From positions 1 to 64,000 of the forward strand of contig JBDRED010000028.1 of assembly GCA_043820025.1 (NCBI GenBank): 64,000 bases of DNA, given 5' to 3'. Numbering within the stretch: the stretch's first letter is position 1; every line of letters starts with the position of its first letter. Below the pieces are notes generated by a model that ran no database searches, was not told where the DNA came from, and saw only the letters and a program-made list of their open reading frames with translations. The translations under genes were made by a program, and so were the position numbers. This document shows, one piece after another, positions 1 to 8,846 of the stretch. This DNA comes from JBDRED01 sp043820025 [NCBI: Elusimicrobiota bacterium]. Its GTDB lineage: Bacteria > RUG730 > JBDRED01.

Positions 1-3
1 TTC

Positions 4-1998
4 TTAATAATGTTTTTCATTTGGCCTCCATTCTCTCCACCATTTGTAATTATCTAATTTATGGTCTTCAAAATTCTTGCGCCATAAATCTTTAAGACCT
101 TGTTTTATTGTCCCTGTTCTCACGTCTGATAATATATTTGAAACAGGATCTCTTGGATTTGCATTAAATATTACTTTCAATGGATTTATTCCCAATTTAT
201 TTGTTATTTTAAGAACATCTTTCTTATCTACCGCAGGCCCTAAAAATACAAAATGACTGTTCTTATTAAACTTCACTTTTTGATCCGCTAGTATCTTTAG
301 CGCATTCTTTGCTATTATAGTGCCTTGGCTGTGAAATACATACTCTCTTTCTTCTTTAGCCAACTGCCTCATATCCTCTGCAGCTAAATGCGCAAGCCTG
401 CCTGCTCCGGGAAATACCTCGCCTACTGTTTTTCCTAATCCGCATTCTACAAGGTCTGCATATTCTCCTGACGTAGGGTTTGATCTTACCACAACGCCTT
501 TTTGATTCGCTCTTATCTGCGCTTCTGTGTTCCCTGTATTTATTCCAAGTATTACATACGCTTTGTAATCTTTTAGATTATGCGACGCGCCCTCTGTCTG
601 CGGAAACATTAGGCTCGAGTCATCTACCTTAAAATAGTCTATTGTTCCCTTTGTTAATCCTACTGCCATCCATACTTGAAAGAACATTGTCTTTGATTGA
701 TCTATTGCAATCTTTGGCGTTTCAATCATAAGGCTTACGATATTAATATTATCATCTCTTTTGTTTTCGGTAAAGGTATTGTTTTTAGTTCCATCATAGA
801 CATTTACCGCATTATTTAAATATCCTCTATCGTCATAATTAACGCTTAGAGCCGCTATCTTTGCTTCGCCTAGTTGTAATGCATTTGATCCCATTATTGA
901 GATGGGATTTACTCCCAGGCCTATCTGTTCTACGAATTTATCTAATGAAATATCATCGTCTGTTTTCCATGTATGAGTTACTGTTTCATTGTTTCGCGTA
1001 ACATCAATATTTAATCCAAGAAATTTATTATTATCCTGAAAGATGGAAGAGACCTTGAAGAGTGTTACCCCCTCACCCTGCCCTCTCCCCTCAGGGGAGA
1101 GGGGATTTTGTGAGAGGCCTCTTTCTACAGAAGACAGGACAGCGTCGAAAGAAACTATTCTATCATTATTCCATTTAACATTTAGAAAGTTTATTGTGTT
1201 CTTTGTTCCCTGCGGGCCTGTTGTTTCTATTGTAAATGACTGCGGCAAATATTTTGGCGGGTCTATTCCGCTCTTTACTGCGTCAAGGCTTTGCCTATAC
1301 ATATATTTACTCGAATCATCTGCGTTTCTTTCCCAAGTTTTCACAAGGCCTTGATATCTACCCGCATCTTGACTCTGAATATATGATATATCGCTCATTC
1401 TCTGCGTGAATACATTTCCCGCTATATCAATAGTATCAAGCCTCATACTGCTTGGCAGATTATTATTGTATTGTATGTCAGACGCTTTATATTGCGCATT
1501 CCAATTCATATTAGACAATGCCATATCAAAGCCTGTGATGTTATCCTTTGAGATACTTACATTTGTAAATGTCTTTGGCTCGTATATCTGACTAATTGTA
1601 GAGAAGCTTTCCCAAGTTAGATTGTTCTCTATCTTAAATCCGCTGTAGTCTGACAGGTTTATATTTGGAGCAACATACGAATCAAGAGTCTGTGATAAGT
1701 TCCCGTTCTTTGCCCACATATCAAGCTTACCGGAATAAAGAGAGGAAGATAAAAAATCAGTCCGCGCAGTAATAGCGAATAATCCCACGCTAAAATCATG
1801 CGTAAAGTTTAGGTTTAGTTTAAAATCAGGTTGTTTGTTATAGTTATTGTACGAGGTTTTGTAATCTGAATTGTATTTATTATTTGATAAGTAATCCCAT
1901 GAATACGCATTTAAAATTGACGCGGTAATGGAAAGGCAAAATACGAGAATTAATCCTATTAGTTTTGTTTGATTTATTTTATTTCGTAAGACTTGCAT
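4..1998 (-). CDS. Secreted protein with alpha/beta-hydrolase-like C-terminus
   Basis: A 664-residue protein, complete at both ends. Residues about 12-33 form a hydrophobic export signal. The long middle part (about 40-500) matches no family I recognise. The last 160 residues contain YVFHSQGT, like a lipase or hydrolase nucleophile elbow with Ser557, then NPRDPV with Asp617 and FEDHKLDNY with His646, in the right order for a Ser-Asp-His triad. Domains like this end some polymorphic secreted toxins, but no toxin or immunity partner can be seen here, because the downstream side is outside the window. Residues about 298-311 are encoded by a palindromic repeat inserted in frame. The SD site is weak. 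The export signal is seen; the hydrolase assignment is inference from motifs. Confidence 0.6.
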   Translation of the reverse strand: MQVLRNKINQTKLIGLILVFCLSITASILNAYSWDYLSNNKYNSDYKTSYNNYNKQPDFKLNLNFTHDFSVGLFAITARTDFLSSSLYSGKLDMWAKNGNLSQTLDSYVAPNINLSDYSGFKIENNLTWESFSTISQIYEPKTFTNVSISKDNITGFDMALSNMNWNAQYKASDIQYNNNLPSSMRLDTIDIAGNVFTQRMSDISYIQSQDAGRYQGLVKTWERNADDSSKYMYRQSLDAVKSGIDPPKYLPQSFTIETTGPQGTKNTINFLNVKWNNDRIVSFDAVLSSVERGLSQNPLSPEGRGQGEGVTLFKVSSIFQDNNKFLGLNIDVTRNNETVTHTWKTDDDISLDKFVEQIGLGVNPISIMGSNALQLGEAKIAALSVNYDDRGYLNNAVNVYDGTKNNTFTENKRDDNINIVSLMIETPKIAIDQSKTMFFQVWMAVGLTKGTIDYFKVDDSSLMFPQTEGASHNLKDYKAYVILGINTGNTEAQIRANQKGVVVRSNPTSGEYADLVECGLGKTVGEVFPGAGRLAHLAAEDMRQLAKEEREYVFHSQGTIIAKNALKILADQKVKFNKNSHFVFLGPAVDKKDVLKITNKLGINPLKVIFNANPRDPVSNILSDVRTGTIKQGLKDLWRKNFEDHKLDNYKWWREWRPNEKHY
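1068..1104. repeat. Palindromic repeat inside a coding region
   Basis: A perfect 10-bp inverted repeat, CCCTCTCCCC at 1081-1090 and GGGGAGAGGG at 1094-1103, with a 3-nt loop. A flanking CCCCTCACCCTG stretch matches a dispersed repeat known from many bacterial genomes. It keeps the surrounding reading frame open and encodes a Pro/Gly/Arg-rich insert. Confidence 0.8.
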
Positions 1999-2306
1999 GT
2001 AATAATCCCGGGCGCTTATTTATCTTTTCACATTTTCTGTCATTCCGGACTTGATCCGGAATCTTCGTCAAATGCTCTTCTTTCGAAGATCCTGAAATAA
2101 ATTCAGGATGACACGCGCACCCTTATGAGATTATCACCCCCTGTTTTTGTTAGTATCGAAAAGATGATTTATATTACCAGATTCATCTGTTAATCATCAA
2201 GATTTTTCTCTCTTTGTCAATTCCCATTCCACATATAACGGGATAAACTCCGGCAGAAACCCGGCCTAGCTTGAATATAGTAAGTAGGCGCTGTCCCTAC
2301 TTATCA
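1999..2306. other. Intergenic region with two repeat remnants
   Basis: 308 bases without a gene. It holds the inverted repeat at 2038-2113 and a hairpin at 2281-2303 (TAAGTAGG paired with CCTACTTA around a 7-nt loop) just past the stop of the FadL gene. The hairpin has no T-tract on either strand, so it is not a convincing intrinsic terminator. I see nothing else in the rest. Confidence 0.6.
2038..2113. repeat. Dispersed inverted repeat, TGTCATTCCGG type
   Basis: It begins TGTCATTCCGGACTTGATCC and ends CAGGATGACA, so the outer ends are inverted copies (TGTCAT/ATGACA). Inner arms are TCCGGA...TCCGGA and CTTCGAAG-like. It belongs to the widespread class of intergenic palindromes in uncultivated bacterial genomes. 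Confidence 0.65.
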
Positions 2307-3677
2307 TCAGAAACCATAGCTTAATGAAAGTCTGTAATAGTCTAATGGATATTCATAGGTATATCCGTCTTTTTCAGGTTTGCTGTTAAAGAAATACGCA
2401 TAGGTAGCGTCTAATTTAAATAATCCTATTTTATATCCGAACCCGCCTGTGACTGCATAAAGATCATATTGATTTGTATTCAGCAATGTTAATTTATCGC
2501 CTGATATTGGATTAGGATCAGTAAAAAATCCTGCCCTTAACGCGAAAACCTCGCTTGTTCTTAATTCAGCTCCTGCGTGTATTTCTGTTGTATCAGTCCA
2601 GCCAAGGCTTCTGTCTTCATCAGGAAAAACCGTATCATCAGTATAGTTAACGTCTTTTTTTAATACTGAATAGTTATTAAAATTCGCGCCTGCTGAAAGT
2701 GTCAACGCTTCTGCCGGATCATACGCTACGCCAAAACCCAATGTCAAAGGATAAGAATAATTCTGAGCATAGTCAGTTTCATATTTGCCGTCTATTAAGA
2801 GTCCGCCTGATAAAGCAGTGAGACCTTCAACATCTTTTTTTGCTGTTCCTTCAACACTAACCTTAGCGCCTGTCTTGACAACAAGTCCAAACTGTAAAAC
2901 ATCGGATGTTTTATACATAGCTCCGCTGACAAACTCTAGTCCAATGCCTGTTGCGCTAAAATCATTTTTTAAACTATATCCGCCGCCTGCGCCAAAAACA
3001 GATCCTGTATTTGCCAAATATTCCTTTTCTACTGTCATATCATCCATAAGATAAATAAGATTTAAACCCAAACCAAGAGAAAAACTATCGCTTAATTCTC
3101 TTCCGGCTGAAATATTTCCTACTACATAGCCAAATTGCGATTCAATCTTAGAATTTATATCGTCAATGCCATCAATTGATTTGCTGGCGTCTACCCATTT
3201 GCCTGCGCCGCCGCCTGCTACATAAAATCCAACAGCCACTATCCAGTCATTTACAGCTTTATATCCGGCAACAAAAGGAAGAAAAGAATTAATCTCTGTC
3301 TCTTTGCCGGTAAATTCAGCCGGCTCCATGTTAGGAACTCCGGGATTAACAAAATTTGCCAAACCATAAAAATTTGGGACAGGGAAATCTCCGCCGTCCT
3401 GATCCGGCGCTAAAGAAACAGCGTTCCTTACAGATTTATTACTCTTGATTTTTGCGTTCGTATAAAAACCCGAGGCCTGCACACCTGAATACTCCAGCTG
3501 AGCTAATCCTGCAGGGTTCCAAAAAATTGCTGTTTCATCATCTGCTATAGCAACATACGCTCCGCCCATACCATTCGCGCGCGTTCCCGGAGACACAAAC
3601 GCTCCTCCTGAAAACACCGGCGACGCTAATGATACCAGCAAACTTATACTGACAATAAGAGAAAACAGTTTTTTCAT
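2307..3677 (-). CDS. OmpP1/FadL/TodX-family outer membrane transporter
   Basis: A 456-residue beta-barrel protein with a signal peptide (MKKLFSLIVSISLLVSLASP). After it comes the family signature region GMGGAYVAIADDETAIFWNP (about residues 37-56), where FadL/TodX proteins carry their N-terminal hatch. The rest alternates Gly/aromatic strands and ends LSLSYGF, a terminal aromatic typical of BAM substrates. The family moves hydrophobic compounds such as fatty acids or hydrocarbons across the outer membrane; the substrate here cannot be told. The SD AAGGAGGG is well placed. A TATAAT box lies about 75 bp upstream (3756-3751, minus strand), but no good -35 is seen. Alone in its transcript as far as can be seen. 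Confidence 0.85.
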   Translation of the reverse strand: MKKLFSLIVSISLLVSLASPVFSGGAFVSPGTRANGMGGAYVAIADDETAIFWNPAGLAQLEYSGVQASGFYTNAKIKSNKSVRNAVSLAPDQDGGDFPVPNFYGLANFVNPGVPNMEPAEFTGKETEINSFLPFVAGYKAVNDWIVAVGFYVAGGGAGKWVDASKSIDGIDDINSKIESQFGYVVGNISAGRELSDSFSLGLGLNLIYLMDDMTVEKEYLANTGSVFGAGGGYSLKNDFSATGIGLEFVSGAMYKTSDVLQFGLVVKTGAKVSVEGTAKKDVEGLTALSGGLLIDGKYETDYAQNYSYPLTLGFGVAYDPAEALTLSAGANFNNYSVLKKDVNYTDDTVFPDEDRSLGWTDTTEIHAGAELRTSEVFALRAGFFTDPNPISGDKLTLLNTNQYDLYAVTGGFGYKIGLFKLDATYAYFFNSKPEKDGYTYEYPLDYYRLSLSYGF

Positions 3678-3803
3678 AAAAACCCTCCTTAAAATTGTTT
3701 TATAAGAATTTTTAACTTCTTTTCCCCAAAGGGGAGAGAGACAACAACTTATTATACAATAAATAATATTTATTTAAGTATATAATACTTGTCTCGGACA
3801 AAG

Positions 3804-4856
3804 CTAGCTTTTTTTAATTGGCAAGGTTATAACAAAGGTAGCGCCCTTATCTTGATCAGTTCTTACCTTAATATCGCCTTTCTGTTCCTTTAATATCTGT
3901 TTTACTATAGCAAGCCCCAGTCCTGTTCCTTCGCCACATTCCTTTGTTGTATAGAACGCGTCAAATATTCTTGGCAAATGCTCCTGAGAAATACCGCAGC
4001 CATTATCCCGTATATTTATTTCAACATTTTTTCCGTCATCGGAAAGAGCGGTTGTGATGATAATTTTTCCTTTTGTTTCCGCTATTGCGTCCTTAGCATT
4101 CGCAATTAAATTTACAAAAACCTGCTCCAGCTGGCTCTGATCAGCAAACACACCGGGAATAGCTTGGCCTAAATTCTTTTCTACATCAATGTCCGAGAGC
4201 CGTAAATCATTTTCAAAAATATACAACGCATTTTCTATGCACGCGTTCACTGATGTTTCTTTATACCCGGACTTGCTTTTGTGCGCAAAATACCAAAGAT
4301 TATCTATCATTTTACACATTTTACTGCTAATCTCGTAGAGTTTTTCAATATCGCTCTTTTGCACGCCATCCTTGTCCATATTCATTAATATCAGCTGAGC
4401 AAGGCTTGTAACAATAGCTATAGGTTGTTTTAAATCGTGAGCTATACTCGCGCCAAGCTGTCCCATGGCAGTAAGTTTATTTGTGTATATAAAATCTGCG
4501 CGAAGCGCGCTGAGCTTTTTCACATCATATGATACGCCTGCTAAAATTATTTCATTATTCTGAAGATTAGACTGTTTAATACCGGTAAATAACGCATGTT
4601 TTTCTAAACCGCTTTTATGTCTGTAAACTGTCTCGTAACTGCCATATTTTTCTTTGTGATTATTAAATATTTCGTCGTAATTACTTATGATTGTTTTTAT
4701 ACCGCTTCCTATAAGTTCTTTTGTTTCAAAGCCAAGAAAAGCTTCAATGCCCCCGCTAATATCTAAAATATTCCCCTGCTCTGAAATTTTAATAAATGTT
4801 CCGCGCATATAATTTTTATCATTTGTTATCAGCTTATCCATTTCAGCGTATATCAT
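3804..4856 (-). CDS. PAS-domain sensor histidine kinase
   Basis: 350 residues and no membrane segment, so a cytoplasmic sensor. A PAS domain covers about residues 20-112. The dimerisation and phosphoacceptor helix contains SIAHDLKQPIA with His140. The ATPase part has the N-box (NLIANAKDAI), the G1 box (DNGCGI) and the G2 box (GTGLGLAI). It ends after the usual TLPIKK strand, with no receiver domain attached. Its ATG overlaps the stop of the HD-domain gene (ATGA), with AAGGAAG upstream, so the two are translationally coupled. No response regulator lies next to it; the OmpR-type regulator at 19.3 kb is a possible but unproven partner. Confidence 0.88.
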   Translation of the reverse strand: MIYAEMDKLITNDKNYMRGTFIKISEQGNILDISGGIEAFLGFETKELIGSGIKTIISNYDEIFNNHKEKYGSYETVYRHKSGLEKHALFTGIKQSNLQNNEIILAGVSYDVKKLSALRADFIYTNKLTAMGQLGASIAHDLKQPIAIVTSLAQLILMNMDKDGVQKSDIEKLYEISSKMCKMIDNLWYFAHKSKSGYKETSVNACIENALYIFENDLRLSDIDVEKNLGQAIPGVFADQSQLEQVFVNLIANAKDAIAETKGKIIITTALSDDGKNVEINIRDNGCGISQEHLPRIFDAFYTTKECGEGTGLGLAIVKQILKEQKGDIKVRTDQDKGATFVITLPIKKS

Positions 4857-6061
4857 AATCTTCCTTCATTTTTTACAAAATTATAACAGCTTCCTAAATC
4901 ATAGCCTGATATCTTTGTATTATTATATTTTTTCTTAATATCAATCATTGCGTTCTTTAATTCATCGCCATTCGCTCCGTTTTCTATAGCGAGATACGCC
5001 TCCATATACGCAGCCAGCTTGTCTGAAAATTCTATCATTTTCCCGTCACGCGGATTATATTTATCATAGTTATATTTTTTAAACAAACTATTATCTATTC
5101 TTTTCTTTTTATTATTAACCGTCACAATATTGCTAAATTCGTCTTCTGTAAACATCTTCATATCTATCTTCCATTCATTTGGTATAATACGATAAATCTT
5201 ATCTTCCATTTCTTCCTTTTCAAATTTTTTTATAAAGAGGTCTAAGCCTTTAACTCCCTTTTTTATAGGACTTATGACATCCCTTGTCAAAACCTCCGGA
5301 AGATCGTGAAACAATCCTGTAAAATAATTGTTTATTATTCGTCTATCGCACCCATCCATTTCAATAGTGAAAATAAATGAGAAAAGAGCGACTATAAGCA
5401 TGTGCCCTAACACGGATGTTGCGGGTATTCTTGGAATATGGCTCCACCTAACCTGGAACCTCAGCTCTCCGCATAGATTAATAAAACTCTGCATATCTTT
5501 TGATAATATTAAATTTTTCATACTTATAAGATCAAGATTCTTCTCCTGTCTTTCATTTAATTTCGCTCCTATCTCAGATATCTCATAACCGTTTGGATTC
5601 GCGTTTTTAATTATATCAAACTCCCAGCGCGTAGCCCAAAGATGCGCAGCTTCAAGAATTTTGGTATTAACGTTTATTTTATCGTTTGCAAGGTATTTTT
5701 TAAACCGCTCTAATAAATAATCATTTTTCAATCCGCTTAAAATATCTTTTACTCTTGCGAGTATATATTTTTTTAATTCAGCGTATTGTTGTTTATTATT
5801 TTTAATTTTATATAATAATTGAGGCCTTAGATCTGTTATTACCGTTCTCTGCATAAACTCAAAAAATCCGCCTTCTATTATCTCTATCCAGCTAAATCCG
5901 GGCGTCTTATTAATCTCCTCATATTTTCCAAGAATATACGCGATCATCATCTTATGCGCCTGTTTATCCAGCTCAATAAGATCAACCGGCCGCATCTTAT
6001 CATTCCACCTGTGCATACTTGCAGCGCTAAAAAAGTGTTTTATAATTTTTTCTGAAAGCAT
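4853..6061 (-). CDS. HD-domain hydrolase, YfbR-like
   Basis: 402 residues. The C-terminal half carries an HD metal-binding set: His220 (SVLGHMLIVA), His252-Asp253 (LFHDLPEVLTRD) and a later Asp in EFSDKLAAYMEA. HDLPEVLTRD resembles the HDxxEvxtgDxPtP signature of YfbR-like 5'-deoxynucleotidases, and RW-H before His220 also fits. The N-terminal 200 residues are extra compared with the roughly 200-residue YfbR, and contain a second RW...H stretch at about residues 18-36. Nucleotide monophosphates are the likely substrate class by family; a signalling nucleotide is an alternative given the coupled kinase. SD GAGGAATAA. Ends in a 4-base overlap with the kinase gene. Confidence 0.75.
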   Translation of the reverse strand: MLSEKIIKHFFSAASMHRWNDKMRPVDLIELDKQAHKMMIAYILGKYEEINKTPGFSWIEIIEGGFFEFMQRTVITDLRPQLLYKIKNNKQQYAELKKYILARVKDILSGLKNDYLLERFKKYLANDKINVNTKILEAAHLWATRWEFDIIKNANPNGYEISEIGAKLNERQEKNLDLISMKNLILSKDMQSFINLCGELRFQVRWSHIPRIPATSVLGHMLIVALFSFIFTIEMDGCDRRIINNYFTGLFHDLPEVLTRDVISPIKKGVKGLDLFIKKFEKEEMEDKIYRIIPNEWKIDMKMFTEDEFSNIVTVNNKKKRIDNSLFKKYNYDKYNPRDGKMIEFSDKLAAYMEAYLAIENGANGDELKNAMIDIKKKYNNTKISGYDLGSCYNFVKNEGRL

Positions 6062-6090
6062 TTATTCCTCATTAATTATGATATCGTCTT

Positions 6091-6549
6091 CTAAAATTTT
6101 AAAGGATTCTCCATATAGTCAATTATCAGCTTTCCGTCGAGATGATCTGTCTCATGCTGAACTGCCCTGGCTAATAAGCCCTTTGCTTTTATTGTAATAT
6201 GCTTATTGTCTCTATCCAGGCCCTTTACGACCACATGCTTTGCCCTATAAACCTTAACCTCTGCTCCGGGAAGGCTTAGACAGCCTTCCTTTAATTCATC
6301 CTTGCCTTTCTTCTCAACAATAACAGGATTCGCTAAAAATATCGGCCCGTCGCCAACATCTATTACGATTAATCTCAAAGAAATTCCGACCTGAGGAGCG
6401 GCAAGCCCAACACCATTGTTTTCACGCATTGTATTATACATCGCGTCCAACACTTCGCGCTCATAATCAGTTACAGCGTCAACAAGATGCGCTTCTGCGC
6501 GCAAAACCTCGTTTGGATATGTTACAACTTTAAATATTTTATCGTTCAT
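6091..6549 (-). CDS. def: Peptide deformylase
   Basis: Removes the N-formyl group from nascent proteins at the ribosome exit. All three family motifs are present: GVGLAAPQVG (residues 46-55), EGCLSLPG with Cys90, and QHETDHLDG with His132, Glu133 and His136, which together bind the metal and catalyse. The length of 152 residues is normal. The start is supported by AGAGG upstream and lies 3 bases after the radical SAM gene; the HD gene follows 29 bases later, so the genes from the radical SAM protein to the kinase form one probable operon. fmt, the usual partner, is not next to it. Confidence 0.97.
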   Translation of the reverse strand: MNDKIFKVVTYPNEVLRAEAHLVDAVTDYEREVLDAMYNTMRENNGVGLAAPQVGISLRLIVIDVGDGPIFLANPVIVEKKGKDELKEGCLSLPGAEVKVYRAKHVVVKGLDRDNKHITIKAKGLLARAVQHETDHLDGKLIIDYMENPLKF

Positions 6550-6552
6550 AAT

Positions 6553-7353
6553 TTATACCTCTTTACCACGGCGTATTAATGTTGAGTTTTCGCTTATCGG
6601 TTGTATCTTTTTTCGTTCTCCGTCGTAAACCGACATTACCCGAATGCTTAAAGGCTCAAGTTCTTTTTTAAAATGCGCATAAATTTTTCTTATCTCATCC
6701 TCCGTTAAAGGAACAACGCTGCTCGGCCTTAGCGGCGTATTAATATCCACTTCTTGAGGCATTATTTTTTTAATATGCGGGATAAGGTCATAAATATTAT
6801 TCTTATTACTTTCAATACACATTACCTGAAGAGAAAGAGCGCCATGCATTTTCTTTCTTAATGTTTCAAGCGCAGATACAATTTTCTCAAAACTTATTCC
6901 CGGCGCAGGATTATTCATTTCTTTCAGCATATCTTGAGAAGATGCGTCGCACTTTGCTATTACTTTGTCTGCCTTTGACAATGTTTCTAAAACATCTGTT
7001 TGATCCAGCAGCGTAGAGTTAGTTATAACCGCTATCTTTCCTTTCCTTATTTTTTTCGTTTTTTCCAGTATTTCTCTTAAATTTAAAGCAAGAGTAGGCT
7101 CTCCTCGCCCGGAGAATGTGATATAATCAATCCTTGATTCCGGAAATGAAGATATTTCATTTATCAAGTCTTCTGTCCGCACAAACACCTGTCGTTTTAC
7201 GCAATATTCCTTTGTTGTTCCAATCTGGCAGTAAACGCAGTCAAAATTACACATCTTGTCACTCTGAGACAAAAGATCAATTCCTAATGAATATCCAAGA
7301 CGCCAAGAGTATACCGGGCCATATATATATTTCCAAACCTTTTTATTTTCCAT
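6553..7353 (-). CDS. Radical SAM protein, COG0731-like
   Basis: An enzyme of about 266 residues. The 4Fe-4S/SAM motif is CNFDCVYC (CxxxCxxC; Cys35, 39, 42), preceded by YGPVYSWRLGYSLGIDLL, the typical opening of the COG0731 group, which is related to the wyosine enzyme TYW1. The glycine-rich FSGRGEPT motif follows at about residue 80. The reaction is not known for the bacterial members. I chose the ATG at 7353 rather than the one two codons upstream, because AAAGGA abuts the upstream ATG and is 6-7 bases from this one. First gene after the terminator at 7442-7474 and probably first of the def/HD/kinase operon. Confidence 0.85.
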   Translation of the reverse strand: MENKKVWKYIYGPVYSWRLGYSLGIDLLSQSDKMCNFDCVYCQIGTTKEYCVKRQVFVRTEDLINEISSFPESRIDYITFSGRGEPTLALNLREILEKTKKIRKGKIAVITNSTLLDQTDVLETLSKADKVIAKCDASSQDMLKEMNNPAPGISFEKIVSALETLRKKMHGALSLQVMCIESNKNNIYDLIPHIKKIMPQEVDINTPLRPSSVVPLTEDEIRKIYAHFKKELEPLSIRVMSVYDGERKKIQPISENSTLIRRGKEV

Positions 7354-7441
7354 ACGCATTCCTTTGTTTAAAATTTATTCATTATTATATATTATTTTAT
7401 TAGTTTTTTCCAGCCTGAAAGGAATAATTTAAAGGAATAAA

Positions 7442-7474
7442 AAAGCCCCTATATACTCTAAATATAGGGGCTTT
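7442..7474. terminator. Intrinsic terminator
   Basis: A perfect 13-bp stem, AAAGCCCCTATAT with ATATAGGGGCTTT, 7-nt loop. On the minus strand it follows the stop of the small membrane protein gene by about 16 bases and is followed by TTTTATTCC. T-rich sequence on both sides may make it bidirectional. Confidence 0.85.
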
Positions 7475-7489
7475 AATTTTTATGAAAAA

Positions 7490-7846
7490 CTATTTACTGT
7501 TTTTTTGTAAAACAGCTTTGCTTTTCCCGGTGCTTGGAGGATTGACTTTCTTAGCTGCAGCGCCAGCCTCAATCCTTTTCCTCGCTTCGCTTATTTCTTG
7601 TGGAGGCAATGGGGTTTGCCCCTTAATATCTTCGCGCACAGCTCCCCTGCCGGCAATCTCGGGAGGCGGATTATTTAGATTTCTCCGAAGCGAATCAGCA
7701 AGTTCTTGCTGATTCTCCATATTCATAGGAACCCGCACAGGAGCTATTCTTCCTCGAACAGTCTTAAATTTGCCCATAACCGCCATAATTAAAACTACTG
7801 CAACAGCGCCTATTACAATACCTATCATCAACTGTTTATTCTTCAT
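7490..7846 (-). CDS. Small membrane-anchored protein, function unknown
   Basis: 118 residues. Residues 6-25 form one transmembrane helix (IGIVIGAVAVVLIMAVMG) just after a short Lys-containing N-terminus; the rest is polar, rich in Pro, Arg, Lys and Glu, and probably disordered or helical outside the membrane. I recognise no family. The SD AGGAGG is strong. The gene is flanked by a good promoter (7895-7924) and a good terminator (7442-7474), so it is likely a single-gene transcript, which argues that it is real and separately regulated. Confidence 0.6.
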   Translation of the reverse strand: MKNKQLMIGIVIGAVAVVLIMAVMGKFKTVRGRIAPVRVPMNMENQQELADSLRRNLNNPPPEIAGRGAVREDIKGQTPLPPQEISEARKRIEAGAAAKKVNPPSTGKSKAVLQKNSK

Positions 7847-7894
7847 TTTTCCTCCTACTATCTCGTAACGCTTATTACTTAATGCTTACACCAA

Positions 7895-7924
7895 ACTATA
7901 ATCATATTCTACAGTATTTGTCAA
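7895..7924 (-). promoter_or_regulatory. Sigma-70-type promoter
   Basis: TTGACA (7924-7919), 18-bp spacer, TATAGT (7900-7895). It points at the small membrane protein gene, whose start is about 40 bases further on. Confidence 0.65.
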
Positions 7925-7944
7925 TTAAGCATTTTCTAAATTAA

Positions 7945-8805
7945 CTATCTTCTCGGTCTGCGTCTTTCAAAAACCGGAGTTTTTCGCGCCTCGCCGACAT
8001 TTTTTTCTTCCGTAAAAACAGTTGTTCTATCCTCTCGTAACTTATTTAAATTTTTTATTTCTGAAAAATATTTCTTTTTTTCGCATTGGCCCTTCATTTC
8101 CTGTAGTTTTATATTATACTCATACAAATACATCCTAACAGACGAAGGAGGAGCCGGTTTCCTAAGACCAAGAACCATGCTTTCCTCGCCCTTTTTAAGC
8201 AGTGTCTCATTTTCAAATGTATCTGTTTTTGTCCTATTATATAATTTTACCACTCCATCGTAAACCGAGATATTCGATTTATCCTGATCGCATTCCACCA
8301 TAAAACTGGTGCCATGCACTATTACGAGCGCGCTCTTTGTCTGAAGTGTGCATCCGGATTCATCCTTAGCCGCGTTTGGAGTATCAATTAATGCCTTACC
8401 CTCGATAAGCTCCAGATCTATATGTTTTATTTTCTTTGCTGTATCTATATCTACCTCTCTTAAAATTATTCTGCTCTTTGGCTGTAAATAAACCAATGTT
8501 TCCTCGTCGAATATAAGCGCTGCCAAACTATTTTCATTGGTTCGAACCAGTTCTCCCATTACAAGCCTGTCACCCGGCGCGGCTTTCTGCCAATCCGTAG
8601 AAGCATGTGTTTGCTTTTCTACATTGCCTTTAATGTATACGATTGAACAGCCTTTTTCTTCGAGTCCGGTGTAATTAATAGACGCAAAAAATCCTTCATC
8701 CTTAGGTTTCTCAATCACCTCTTCATTTTTTGCGTAAATGATCTGCGCAATTAACATTAACGCGCAAATAAAAACAAGCTCCTTGAAAAAACTTTTTTGT
8801 CTCAT
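7945..8805 (-). CDS. FecR-domain exported protein
   Basis: About 286 residues. An N-terminal hydrophobic segment (FFKELVFICALMLIAQIIYA) gives export or membrane anchoring. Residues about 50-215 look like a FecR domain: GNVEKQ..., WQKAAPGDRLVMGELVRTNE, a strand with the YLQPKSRIILREV pattern, and SALVIVHGTSFMVECDQD before a second repeat. Stand-alone FecR proteins of this kind are common in diderm candidate phyla; their role is unknown, and no FecI sigma or TonB receptor is nearby. I chose the ATG at 8805, because AGGAGGCAAG lies just before it; an earlier ATG at 8850 overlaps the mltG stop but has no SD. Confidence 0.7.
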   Translation of the reverse strand: MRQKSFFKELVFICALMLIAQIIYAKNEEVIEKPKDEGFFASINYTGLEEKGCSIVYIKGNVEKQTHASTDWQKAAPGDRLVMGELVRTNENSLAALIFDEETLVYLQPKSRIILREVDIDTAKKIKHIDLELIEGKALIDTPNAAKDESGCTLQTKSALVIVHGTSFMVECDQDKSNISVYDGVVKLYNRTKTDTFENETLLKKGEESMVLGLRKPAPPSSVRMYLYEYNIKLQEMKGQCEKKKYFSEIKNLNKLREDRTTVFTEEKNVGEARKTPVFERRRPRR

Positions 8806-8846
8806 CTTGCCTCCTATATTCGACGCATTCATCATGCGTAGTTGTG

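Noticed and set aside
1043-1354. A 103-codon open frame on the plus strand over the palindrome
   Set aside because: Opposite the long secreted-protein gene; opened by the repeat, which is free of stops in several frames.
2281-2303. Hairpin after the FadL gene as terminator
   Set aside because: The stem is good but there is no T-tract on either strand; kept only as a hairpin of unknown role.
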